The position numbers were made by a program, and so were the translations under genes. Source: Protaetiibacter mangrovi (lineage in GTDB: Bacteria > Actinomycetota > Actinomycetes > Actinomycetales > Microbacteriaceae). Taken from it: a DNA stretch of 64,000 bases. The notes under the pieces are model-generated. The model was not told the DNA's origin, made no database searches, and saw only the letters and a program-made list of their open reading frames with translations. Shown here piece after piece: positions 1-10,200 of the stretch. The stretch lies in assembly GCF_024752305.1 (NCBI RefSeq), contig NZ_JANTHX010000004.1, positions 473,549-537,548 of the forward strand, written 5' to 3'. Positions within the stretch are counted from its first letter, which is position 1. Each line of letters opens with the position of its first letter.

Positions 1-2
1 CG

Positions 3-2727
<2,725 letters not shown>

Positions 2728-2760
2728 ACTGAGACCCTGAGGTCTCACGACAAACGATCA

Positions 2761-2790
2761 GCGGGCGGCTCCCACAAGGGGCCGCCCGCT
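2761..2790 (+). terminator. Hairpin terminator after groEL
   Basis: GCGGGCGGC pairs with GCCGCCCGC (9 bp), with an inner CCC/GGG pair set closing the loop. It lies 33 bp after the groEL stop and is followed by a T-containing but not T-rich stretch. Confidence 0.75.
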
Positions 2791-2806
2791 TCGTGTGTCC
2801 TCTGGG

Positions 2807-2849
2807 CTGGTTTCGACACGCCCGCTGCGCGGGCTACTCAACCAGCGGG
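2807..2849. repeat. Dispersed palindromic repeat, copy 1
   Basis: CTGGTTTCGACACGCCC-GCTGCG-CGGGCTACTCAACCAG type element: an imperfect palindrome built from 'TTTCGACACGC' and 'GCTACTCAACCAGCGG'. Related copies are at 11905-12000 (an inverted pair) and, more diverged, at 36947-36987 inside a gene. It sits between groEL and the convergent WXG100 gene. Confidence 0.75.
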
Positions 2850-2856
2850 ACCTCCG

Positions 2857-3147
2857 TCAGCGCGCGAACAGCCTCGTGTTGTGCTGCTCGATCTCCGCGT
2901 ACTGCTGACCGGCCTGGGCGAGGGCCGAGCCGATGGCGGTGAGCGAGTCCTCGACGTGCCGCTGGGTGACCCGCCACTCGTCGACGACGCCGCGGAACGC
3001 GGCGGCTGCGCTGCCCGTCCACGTCGCCTGCAGCTGCTCGAGCTGCGCGTGGAGGGCGCCCACCTCGCCCTGGATGCGTCCGACGGTCTGCCGGGCGGCC
3101 GCCGCGTGCGCGAGGACGGCTTCGCTGTCTACCTGGAATGTGCTCAT
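2857..3147 (-). CDS. WXG100 family (EsxA/B-like) small protein
   Basis: 96 residues starting MSTFQVDSEAVLAHAAAA, the size of ESAT-6-like proteins. It is all-helical by composition, with the hairpin-turn motif W-T-G in 'QATWTGSAAAAF' at mid-length, the hallmark of substrates of type VII (ESX) secretion. No ESX machinery gene is in the window, so export is inferred from family only. The start is 10 bp after the stop of the sensor kinase on the same strand, suggesting co-transcription with the two-component system. No clear ribosome site precedes the ATG. Confidence 0.85.
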   Translation of the reverse strand: MSTFQVDSEAVLAHAAAARQTVGRIQGEVGALHAQLEQLQATWTGSAAAAFRGVVDEWRVTQRHVEDSLTAIGSALAQAGQQYAEIEQHNTRLFAR

Positions 3148-3157
3148 GCCGCACACG

Positions 3158-4858
3158 CTAGGAGCGGGGCGCCGCCTTCTCGGCGGGTCCGGGTGCCTCC
3201 GGGGAGGCCTCCGCGTCGTCCGCCGTGTGCAGGAGCGGGATGCTGACCCGGAAGGTCGCACCCCCGCCGGGGGTCTCGAGCACCTCGACGTGCCCGTCGT
3301 GCGCGCGCACGATGCCCGCGACGATCGCGAGACCGAGCCCGGAGCCGCCCGTCTCGCGGGTGCGCGAGGTGTCGGCCCGCCAGAACCGCTGGAAGATCTT
3401 CTCCCGCAGCTGCGGGGGGATCCCCTCGCCGTGGTCGACGATCGACACGACCCCGAAGCCGCCCGCGCGGTCGACGCCGACCTCGAGCTCGATGGGGCTG
3501 TCGTCGGGCGTGAAGCGCATGGCGTTGCCCATGAGGTTCGTGATCACCTGGCGCAGCTTGTTCTCGTCACCGCAGACGATCGGCCCGACGCTCGGCATCG
3601 TGGAGCTCGTCTCGGTGGCGCCCGCGGTGGTCTCGGCCGTCGCCGGGCGCCGCCGCCGCAGGCGGGCGAGAGCCGACCCGGCGAACGAGATCGGACCCGT
3701 CGCGGTCGTCGCGGGCGGTGTCGTCGCGGTCGAGCCGGGCTCGGGCGTCGGGTCGGCGGCCGCGAGGTCCACCGCCTGCCGCGGGTCGATCGACTCGGGC
3801 ACCACGACGGTGATCCGCCGCAGCGGCGCCGAGGCGGATGCGTCGAGGGCGGCGTCCTGGGCGATCGGCAGCAGGTCGACGGGGGCCTGGGGCACCTCCC
3901 GCGGCTCGTCGAGGCGGGCGAGCTCGAGCAGGTCCTCGACGAGTCCGCCCATCCGGATCGCCTCGCGCTCGATGCGGTCCATCGCCTGCGCGACGTCGTC
4001 GGGGTTCTGCAGCGCCCCCATCCGGTACAGCTCGGCGTAGCCGCGCAGCGACACGAGCGGGGTGCGCAGCTCGTGGCTCGCGTCGCCGACGAAGCGGCGC
4101 ATCTGCTCGACGGCGCGCTGCCGGTCGGCGAGGGCGAGGTCGATGCGGGCGAGCATCGCGTTGAGCGAGCGGTTGAGGCGACCCACCTCGGTGTTCGGGG
4201 TGGCGCCGCCGAGGCGCTGGCTGTAGTCGCCCGCGGCGAAGCGGGCGGCCGTGCGCTCGACGTCACGCAGGGGGGTGAAGGTGCTCGTGACGAGCAGCTG
4301 GGTCACGGCCGCGCCGAGCAGCACCACGGCGATCGCGAACAGGAAGAAGATGAGGCTGTAGCGGGTGATGGTCGCGTCGATGTCGGTGAGGTCGATCCCC
4401 GACACGAGGGTGAAGAAGCTCCCGTCGTCGCCGACGTAGAAGGTGGTGGTGACCCGCCACTGCCCGGTGCCCGTGGCGTCGCTGACGGTCGTGAGCTGCC
4501 CGTCGTGCTGGTAGCTCCACGAGGAGGTCATGAGCGACAGATCCGGCTGCAGGTACTCCTCGGGCACGTTGTCGCAGATGGTGTCGCCCTTGGCGTCGAC
4601 CAGTGCCACGAGATACCCGGGCGCGTAGCGCACGTTGCACGCGGCGACCTGCGTCGCATCCATGTTCTGCACCTGCTGCGACCACGCGCGCACGGTGGTG
4701 TCGCGCTGGTCGAAGAGGTAGGTGCGCAGCACGGTCATGGTGCCCATGCCCGCCACCGCGAGACCGAAGGTCAGCAGCAGCACCGTGACGCCCGTGATCT
4801 TGGTGCGCAGCGAGATGCCGTTCCACCAGCGGTCGAACGAGGCGTGCAGCTTCGGCAT
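3158..4858 (-). CDS. Membrane sensor histidine kinase
   Basis: 566 residues. TM1 is at about 18-45 and TM2 at about 165-190, enclosing a roughly 120-residue extracytoplasmic sensor. A HAMP region follows (about 190-240), then the dimerisation helix with phospho-acceptor His262 in SHELRTP, the N box NLMGNAMRFTP (about 442), and G boxes DHGEGIP and GGSGLGLAI. It belongs to the OmpR-partner class of kinases. An unusual Ala/Thr/Pro-rich low-complexity insert (about 360-420) separates the His helix from the ATPase domain. It lies 40 bp downstream of its response regulator, as expected for a cognate pair. The signal sensed is unknown. Confidence 0.93.
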   Translation of the reverse strand: MPKLHASFDRWWNGISLRTKITGVTVLLLTFGLAVAGMGTMTVLRTYLFDQRDTTVRAWSQQVQNMDATQVAACNVRYAPGYLVALVDAKGDTICDNVPEEYLQPDLSLMTSSWSYQHDGQLTTVSDATGTGQWRVTTTFYVGDDGSFFTLVSGIDLTDIDATITRYSLIFFLFAIAVVLLGAAVTQLLVTSTFTPLRDVERTAARFAAGDYSQRLGGATPNTEVGRLNRSLNAMLARIDLALADRQRAVEQMRRFVGDASHELRTPLVSLRGYAELYRMGALQNPDDVAQAMDRIEREAIRMGGLVEDLLELARLDEPREVPQAPVDLLPIAQDAALDASASAPLRRITVVVPESIDPRQAVDLAAADPTPEPGSTATTPPATTATGPISFAGSALARLRRRRPATAETTAGATETSSTMPSVGPIVCGDENKLRQVITNLMGNAMRFTPDDSPIELEVGVDRAGGFGVVSIVDHGEGIPPQLREKIFQRFWRADTSRTRETGGSGLGLAIVAGIVRAHDGHVEVLETPGGGATFRVSIPLLHTADDAEASPEAPGPAEKAAPRS

Positions 4859-4898
4859 CAGGCGCCTCGCATCCGTGCGTCCGCGATGGGACGGCGGC

Positions 4899-5591
4899 TC
4901 ACGCCTTGGCGGTCTTGAGCATGTAGCCGAAACCGCGCTTCGTCTGGATCATCGGCTCGACCGAGTGCTGGTCGATCTTGCGGCGCAGGTACGAGATGTA
5001 GCTCTCGACGATGCCGGCGTCGCCGTTGAAGTCGTACTCCCACACGTGGTCGAGGATCTGCGCCTTCGACAGCACCCGGTTCGGGTTGAGCATGAGGTAG
5101 CGCAGCAGCTTGAACTCGGTGGGGGAGAGCTCGACCGAGATGTCGCCCACGGTGACCTCGTGGGTGTCCTGGTCCATGGTGAGCTCGCCGGCGCGGATGA
5201 TCGCGTCCTCCTCGTCCTGCATGGTGCGGCGGAGGATCGCCTTGATGCGCGCGACGATCTCGTCGAGCGAGAACGGCTTCGTGACGTAGTCGTCGCCGCC
5301 GACCGTGAGGCCGGTGATCTTGTCCTCCGTGTCGTCCTTGGCGGTGAGGAACAGGATGGGCGCGGTGTAGCCCGACGCGCGCAGTCGCTTGGTGACGCCG
5401 AAGCCGTTCATGTCGGGCAGCATCACGTCGAGGATGATCAGATCGGGCTCCTCGTCGAGGACCGCGGAGATGGCCTGGGCGCCGTTGCCCACCGCGCGCA
5501 CGGCGAAACCGGCGAAGCGGAGGCTGGTGGTGAGGAGGTCGCGGATGTTGGGCTCGTCGTCGACGATGAGGATCTTGGGTCCGTCGCTCAT
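4899..5591 (-). CDS. OmpR/PhoB-family response regulator
   Basis: 230 residues from MSDGPKILIVDDEP. The receiver domain has acidic DD near residue 12, phospho-acceptor Asp55 in LIILD, and a conserved Lys in VTKPF. The winged-helix C-terminal domain ends in the usual TKRGFGYML. I choose this start over an ATG three codons earlier because a -10 box (GATAAT, minus strand, 5599-5604) lies 7 nt upstream, making the mRNA leaderless at this ATG; the earlier ATG would overlap the -10 box. It is first in a likely operon with the sensor kinase and the WXG100 gene. Confidence 0.93.
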   Translation of the reverse strand: MSDGPKILIVDDEPNIRDLLTTSLRFAGFAVRAVGNGAQAISAVLDEEPDLIILDVMLPDMNGFGVTKRLRASGYTAPILFLTAKDDTEDKITGLTVGGDDYVTKPFSLDEIVARIKAILRRTMQDEEDAIIRAGELTMDQDTHEVTVGDISVELSPTEFKLLRYLMLNPNRVLSKAQILDHVWEYDFNGDAGIVESYISYLRRKIDQHSVEPMIQTKRGFGYMLKTAKA

Positions 5592-5598
5592 GGCATCC

Positions 5599-5626
5599 AT
5601 TATCCTGCATGTTCGCTGAATGTCAC
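5599..5626 (-). promoter_or_regulatory. Leaderless promoter of the response regulator
   Basis: On the minus strand: -35 GTGACA (5621-5626), 16-bp spacer, -10 GATAAT (5599-5604), then 7 nt to the ATG. The predicted transcription start coincides with the start codon. Confidence 0.65.
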
Positions 5627-5661
5627 CTGGAACATTTATCCGCCCCCGTGGGCTCCGATCG

Positions 5662-7980
5662 TCAGCACTGCGGCTTGCCGTCCTTCAGGCGGCAGAAGTC
5701 GAGCGTATAGCTGTAGGTCGTCGAGGACAGGCGGCCGGGGGAGGTGTCCGCGCAGCTGTAGGAGCCCTCCACCTGGAAGTGCGTCACGTCCGGATCCGCG
5801 ATGTCCTTCATCGACGGCATGTCCCCGCCCTCGAACGTCGGGGCGCTGGAGCAGGTGTCGAACCAGGCCGCCACGACCGGCTCGAAGGGGTAGAGCGGGT
5901 CGCCGCAGTTCCGCCACAGCGGCTCCGACGACGGGTACTGGTCCCCCGCCGCATAGAGGGTGTGCGGCTTCGGGATCGTCACCTGAAGCGTCGCGTCGTA
6001 GTCGCGCGCGCCGCAATCCGGGGCGGGCGTGCCGCCGTCGCTGTAGCCGCCGCCCCCGCCGCCGGCGCAGCCGCCGCCCACGGTGTAGGGATCGGGCATC
6101 TGGCCGGTCCCGGGTGACGCGGTCGACTTCGCGACCGTGTAGTGGGCGGGCATCGGGAACATCGAGACCCCGCTCTCGTCGACCTCGCGCCCGACGAATT
6201 CGGTGCCCTGCGGCACGAAGACGAACGCCTGGTCGCTGCGGTTGTCGAGGGTGTCGTCGATGAGCTTCGCGGACACCGTGACCGGGTCGGTCGTGAAGGT
6301 GCCCTTCTCCTCGGTGGAGTCGTTGCTCGACGGGATGCTCCCGCACGCGTAGATCTTGTTGTGGGCGACCCGACCGCTGATGGTGCCGATCGCCGTCACC
6401 TGGAAGTCGGCGTCGAGCTTCCAGTCGCGCACGGCGAGCTGCGAGGGGAAGCCGAGGGTGTAGAAGCGCGCGAGCATGTCCGGCACGAGAGCCAGACCGC
6501 CCGTGGTCGAGGCGTCGAGCACATCCCAGGGAAGCGACCGCGCATCAGCGAAGAGGTCGTTGCTCTTGAGGTCGACGCTCGCGTGGACCCCCTCGGTCAG
6601 GTCGTTCGGCGTCACCCCGTCGGGGAGCGTCGACGCCTGCGGAGCCCCGGACAGCGCGAACGCGACCTTGCCGTCGTCGTCGGTCCTGCCCTCGGTGACG
6701 GCCGAATCCGACGACCCGGTGCCGTCTCCCACCCGCAGGACGCTCGGGTCGTCGGTGATCAGGTGCACGTCGAGCCCCGACGGGGGGTCGGTGTCCACCC
6801 CCGGGAAGTCCATCCCCACCCACCCGCTGAAGAGCAGGTTGATGCACTCGCGCATCTTCGCCCAGGTGCCGGGGTGGTAGCTCAGACCGATGTCGAGGGT
6901 GCGCACCTGGCCGGGGGTCGTGTCCTTCGTGCGGACCAGCGGAGAGTCCTCCAGCGTGAACGAGGCGCGCATCGACGCCGCCTTGGCGAGGAGGGTGACC
7001 AGGGCGAGGATCGGTCGCACCCAGGTGAGGATGAGCCCCGCCTTGCTCGCGACGCCCGTGCCGGTCCAGAGACCCCCGCCCTCGGAGTGCTCGGCGGCCT
7101 GCTCGGCCACGTACTCGAGGGTCTTGTCGAGCACGAAGGTCGACTCCGCCTTCTGGCCCGCGTCGAGCACCGCCTTGCTCCACGGGTTCTCGCTGACCTC
7201 GCACGGGCGGTGCGAACCCGCCTTCTCCTCCCCCGAGCGGAAGAGCGCGGGGCGGGCGCTCCCGCCGCCGTCCGACAGCGCGAGCTCGGTCGCGTAGTCC
7301 TCGCCGTCCGCGGCAGCCGCCACCGTGCCCTCCGACGCGAGCCGGCGCAGCAGCAGTTCGACCTGCGCCCAGTTCAGCGTCGCCTCCTCCGCCGTCAGGA
7401 GGACGCCGTCGCGCGAGAAGTCGGGACCGACCGACCAGAACACCTGATCCCAGTCCCGGCTCGTGGGGGTGCGCAGCTCGTCGTAGAGCAGCGAGGTCAG
7501 CTGCTCGGCGCTGCCTCCGGATGCGGCGGGGCTGAGCATGTCGGCGATCTCGGGCAGCGGCACCTCGCCGGGGGCCGCGGCGAGCGCCGCGGCGAGGCGG
7601 AGCTCGCCGTCGCTCATCAGCATGCCGAGACCCTGGTCGCCGTTGGCGGTGAGGGCGGAGCCGTCGTCGGCTTCGATCGGGATGCCGGCGCGCAGGAAGA
7701 GCGCCTCCCACGCGGCGACCCCCTTCTCGCCCCCGGCGTGCGCATCCGGGGCGAGCGCCTGGATGGCGTCGTAGGCGGTCTGCATCGCCGTCGCGTCGTC
7801 CGACCCGTCGACCGCCGGGGGCAGCTCGGCCGGGGCGGGGAGGTCGCCCATGTAGAGGTCGGTGTCGCCGCCCCCGCCTCCGGAGTCGCCGCCGGACGGA
7901 GGAACGCATCCGCTGAGAAGCAGCGACGACAGCACGACGAGGGCGACCGCGCTCGCGGCTCCCGATCGGCGACGGGTCAC
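5662..7980 (-). CDS. Large secreted lipoprotein, function unknown
   Basis: 772 residues from a GTG start. The N-terminus is a standard lipoprotein signal: basic MTRRR, a hydrophobic stretch, then lipobox LLSGC with Cys25 as the lipidated residue. The mature protein starts with a Ser/Gly-rich linker. I recognise no enzymatic domain. The middle contains a stretch 'EGRTDDDGKVAFALSG' resembling an Ig-like or macroglobulin-type beta domain, and a Cys/Gly-rich segment (GGGCAGGGGGG) and several Cys near the end suggest disulfides outside the membrane. Another orphan lipoprotein of similar style is at 44232-45866, but I could not establish homology by eye. It lies 70 bp upstream of the two-component operon on the same strand. 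Confidence 0.75.
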   Translation of the reverse strand: MTRRRSGAASAVALVVLSSLLLSGCVPPSGGDSGGGGGDTDLYMGDLPAPAELPPAVDGSDDATAMQTAYDAIQALAPDAHAGGEKGVAAWEALFLRAGIPIEADDGSALTANGDQGLGMLMSDGELRLAAALAAAPGEVPLPEIADMLSPAASGGSAEQLTSLLYDELRTPTSRDWDQVFWSVGPDFSRDGVLLTAEEATLNWAQVELLLRRLASEGTVAAAADGEDYATELALSDGGGSARPALFRSGEEKAGSHRPCEVSENPWSKAVLDAGQKAESTFVLDKTLEYVAEQAAEHSEGGGLWTGTGVASKAGLILTWVRPILALVTLLAKAASMRASFTLEDSPLVRTKDTTPGQVRTLDIGLSYHPGTWAKMRECINLLFSGWVGMDFPGVDTDPPSGLDVHLITDDPSVLRVGDGTGSSDSAVTEGRTDDDGKVAFALSGAPQASTLPDGVTPNDLTEGVHASVDLKSNDLFADARSLPWDVLDASTTGGLALVPDMLARFYTLGFPSQLAVRDWKLDADFQVTAIGTISGRVAHNKIYACGSIPSSNDSTEEKGTFTTDPVTVSAKLIDDTLDNRSDQAFVFVPQGTEFVGREVDESGVSMFPMPAHYTVAKSTASPGTGQMPDPYTVGGGCAGGGGGGYSDGGTPAPDCGARDYDATLQVTIPKPHTLYAAGDQYPSSEPLWRNCGDPLYPFEPVVAAWFDTCSSAPTFEGGDMPSMKDIADPDVTHFQVEGSYSCADTSPGRLSSTTYSYTLDFCRLKDGKPQC

Positions 7981-8089
7981 GGGAGAACCACCTTCAACGC
8001 GAGGACGGGGACAGGCGGGGAGGCTAGCGGGGTACGTTCCGGGCGGTCAAGGGGGACGGATCTGTCTACGGTGTGTCGCGCTCGTGCCG

Positions 8090-8147
8090 GGGTTTCGTGC
8101 GAAATGGTCGCTTCGCGGGCCTGACGCGACCATTTCGCACGAATCCC
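8090..8147. repeat. Long inverted repeat between divergent genes
   Basis: An 18-bp perfect stem, left arm 8094-8111 starting TTCGTGCGAAATGG and right arm 8126-8143, with a 14-nt loop. It is extended by GGG/CCC on the outside after one T-T mismatch. It sits between the starts of two divergent genes, so it is not a terminator for either. Confidence 0.8.
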
Positions 8148-8172
8148 GCGGCCCCCGCCTAGCATCGAGCGT

Positions 8173-9048
8173 GTGACCATCGAGAGCTCGCCCGTGCGCC
8201 GCATCGGCGCGCGCGAGTTCGACTTCTCGCGGCGGGTCGCCGTGATGGCGATCGTCAACCGCACCCCGGATTCGTTCCACGACAAGGGGGCCACCTTCGC
8301 GCTCGAGAAAGCCGTGGATGCGGCGCTCGCGGCGGTCGCCGACGGGGCCGACTGGGTCGACGTGGGCGGGGTCCCGTTCGGGCGCGGGCCGGTCGTCGAG
8401 CTCGCCGAGGAGCTCGAGCGCATCGTGCCGCTCGTCGCGCGCATCCGGGCGGCATCCGACGTGGTCATCTCGGTCGACACATTCAGCGGCGCAGTCGCCG
8501 CCGCCTCGCTCGCGGCCGGCGCCGATGTCGTCAACGACACCTCCGGGCTGTGGGACCCCGAGATGGCGCCCGCGGTCGCCTCGGCGGGCGGCCACCTCGT
8601 GCTGACGCACTCGCTCACGCCGCCGCGCACCCCGCATCCGTCGCCCCGCTACGACGACGTCGTCGACACCGTCGTGGCGCATCTGCACGACCGGATCGAG
8701 ACGGCGGTCGCGGCCGGGGTGCCGTTCGAGAACCTCATCGTCGACCCCGGGCACGACCTCAACAAGAACACCCTCCACTCGCTCGAGCTCACGCGGCGCC
8801 TCGGCGAGATCGCCGCACTCGGGCCGCCGGTGCTGGTGGCGCTCTCGAACAAGGACTTCATCGGCGAGACCCTCGACCGCCCCCAGTACGAGCGGCTCGA
8901 GGGCTCGCTCGCCGCCGCGGTCGCGTCGATCCTGAACGGGGCCCGCATCGTGCGGGTGCACGACGTGCGGGCGAGCGTCGCGGCGGTGCGGATGACGGAG
9001 GCGATCCTCGGATGGCGGGAGCCCGCGTGGCTGAAGCACAACATGTGA
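8173..9048 (+). CDS. folP2: FolP2-type dihydropteroate synthase paralogue
   Basis: 291 residues of the pterin-binding TIM-barrel family. The signature reads MAIVNRTPDSFHDKGATF, not the canonical NVTPDSFSDGG; this N-R-T-P form with the later ALSNKDFIGETL is what I recall of mycobacterial FolP2 (Rv1207), which is not the main sulfonamide-sensitive DHPS. Folate biosynthesis is therefore possible but not assured. The start is GTG at 8173: a -10 box TAGCAT (8160-8165) lies 7 nt upstream, indicating a leaderless mRNA. Its stop overlaps the next start by 4 nt (ATGTGA), so it is co-translated with the reductase-like gene that follows. Confidence 0.85.
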   Translation: MTIESSPVRRIGAREFDFSRRVAVMAIVNRTPDSFHDKGATFALEKAVDAALAAVADGADWVDVGGVPFGRGPVVELAEELERIVPLVARIRAASDVVISVDTFSGAVAAASLAAGADVVNDTSGLWDPEMAPAVASAGGHLVLTHSLTPPRTPHPSPRYDDVVDTVVAHLHDRIETAVAAGVPFENLIVDPGHDLNKNTLHSLELTRRLGEIAALGPPVLVALSNKDFIGETLDRPQYERLEGSLAAAVASILNGARIVRVHDVRASVAAVRMTEAILGWREPAWLKHNM

Positions 9049-9773
9049 CGATCGACCGGCTGTGGCCCGAGGCGGCCGCCGACCTCTCCGACGAGGCGCT
9101 CGTCGCGGAGCTGCGCGGCGTCGACCCCGTGCTGCGCGTCAACTTCGTGACCTCGGTCGACGGCGCCGCCACGCGCGACGGTCTCTCGGGCGGGCTCGGC
9201 GACGCGGCCGACCGCCGCTACTTCGAGCTGCTGCGTCGCGTCGCCGACGTCGTCGTGGTCGGCGCCGGCACGGTGCGCGCCGAGGGCTACGGCCCGCTGC
9301 GGGTGTCGGAGGCGTCGGTCGCCTGGCGCACGGCGAACGGGCTGACCCCGCATCCGGTGTTCGCGATCGTGTCGGGCTCGCTCGACCTCGATCCGGGCGA
9401 CCGCATCTTCGCGGACGCGCCGACGCGTCCGGTCGTCGTCACCACGGCCGGGCACTCGGTCGAGCGGTTCACCGACGTGGCCGACGTGATCGAGGCGGGC
9501 TCGGGCGACCGCATCGATCCGGATGCCGCGGTCGTCGCTCTGCACTCCCGCGGTCTCACGCGCATCCTGTGCGAGGGCGGGCCCAGCCTCTTCGGGGCGC
9601 TGCTGGCCGCCGATCTCGTCGACGAGCTGTGCGTGACGGTCGCCCCCACCCTCGAGGCCGGGGACGCGCGGCGCATCTCCGCGGGCGAGCTGCCCGAGCC
9701 GCGGTCGATGCGGCTCGCGCATGTGCTGCGCTCCGGCTCGACGCTGTTGCTGCGCTACGGGCGAGGAGGGTGA
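9045..9773 (+). CDS. Pyrimidine reductase-like protein (RibD C-terminal domain)
   Basis: 242 residues of the RibD-C/dihydrofolate-reductase fold. Typical stretches are VNFVTSVDGAATRDG near the N-terminus, VVVGAGTVRAEGYGP, and the nucleotide-loop ILCEGGPSLFGALLAA. It stands alone, without the deaminase domain that bifunctional RibD carries. The family reduces pyrimidine or pterin intermediates with NADPH in riboflavin or folate-like pathways. The GTG start overlaps the stop of the FolP2-type gene by 4 nt. The pairing of a pterin synthase paralogue with a DHFR-fold reductase suggests a shared pterin-related step; that is inference. Confidence 0.85.
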   Translation: MTIDRLWPEAAADLSDEALVAELRGVDPVLRVNFVTSVDGAATRDGLSGGLGDAADRRYFELLRRVADVVVVGAGTVRAEGYGPLRVSEASVAWRTANGLTPHPVFAIVSGSLDLDPGDRIFADAPTRPVVVTTAGHSVERFTDVADVIEAGSGDRIDPDAAVVALHSRGLTRILCEGGPSLFGALLAADLVDELCVTVAPTLEAGDARRISAGELPEPRSMRLAHVLRSGSTLLLRYGRGG

Positions 9774-9774
9774 C

Positions 9775-10191
9775 ATGGCCGCCGGGATCATCACGACATC
9801 CGATCGGGAGCTCCGCGAGGTGCTCGCGGCGTCGACGCCCGAGGTGCGCGAGCTGACGCTCGCCGCGCGGCGGCTCATCCTCGACGTGCTGCCGCAGACC
9901 GTCGAGGTGGTGTGGCCCGCGCAGCGCAGCGCAGGTTACGGCACCGGGCCGAAGAAGAACAGCGAGCAGTTCGTGTGGCTGCTGCCGTTCGCGGCGCATC
10001 TCGCGATGGCGTTCCCCTACGGGGTGGAGCTGCCGGACCCGGCGGGGCTGCTCGGCGGCACCGGTGCGCGCATCCGGAACGTGCGGATCGCGACGGCGGA
10101 GGACCTCGCCCGGCCCGAGCTGCGGGCTCTGGTGGAGGCGGCGACCCGCCATCGGGTGCCGCCGCCGCCCGCCGAGATCACGGTGCGGTAG
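9775..10191 (+). CDS. DUF1801 domain protein
   Basis: 138 residues beginning MAAGIITTSDRELREVLA, with the fold-typical 'VVWPAQRSAGYGTGPKKNSEQFVWLLP' region in its middle. A strong GAGGAGGG ribosome site is 5 nt upstream, and the gene starts one base after the reductase stop, so it is third in a folP2 / reductase / DUF1801 transcript. Members of this family have a YdhG-like fold with no assigned reaction. It is convergent with the XPB gene, 9 bp apart. Confidence 0.75.
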   Translation: MAAGIITTSDRELREVLAASTPEVRELTLAARRLILDVLPQTVEVVWPAQRSAGYGTGPKKNSEQFVWLLPFAAHLAMAFPYGVELPDPAGLLGGTGARIRNVRIATAEDLARPELRALVEAATRHRVPPPPAEITVR

Positions 10192-10200
10192 GGGGCCTGC

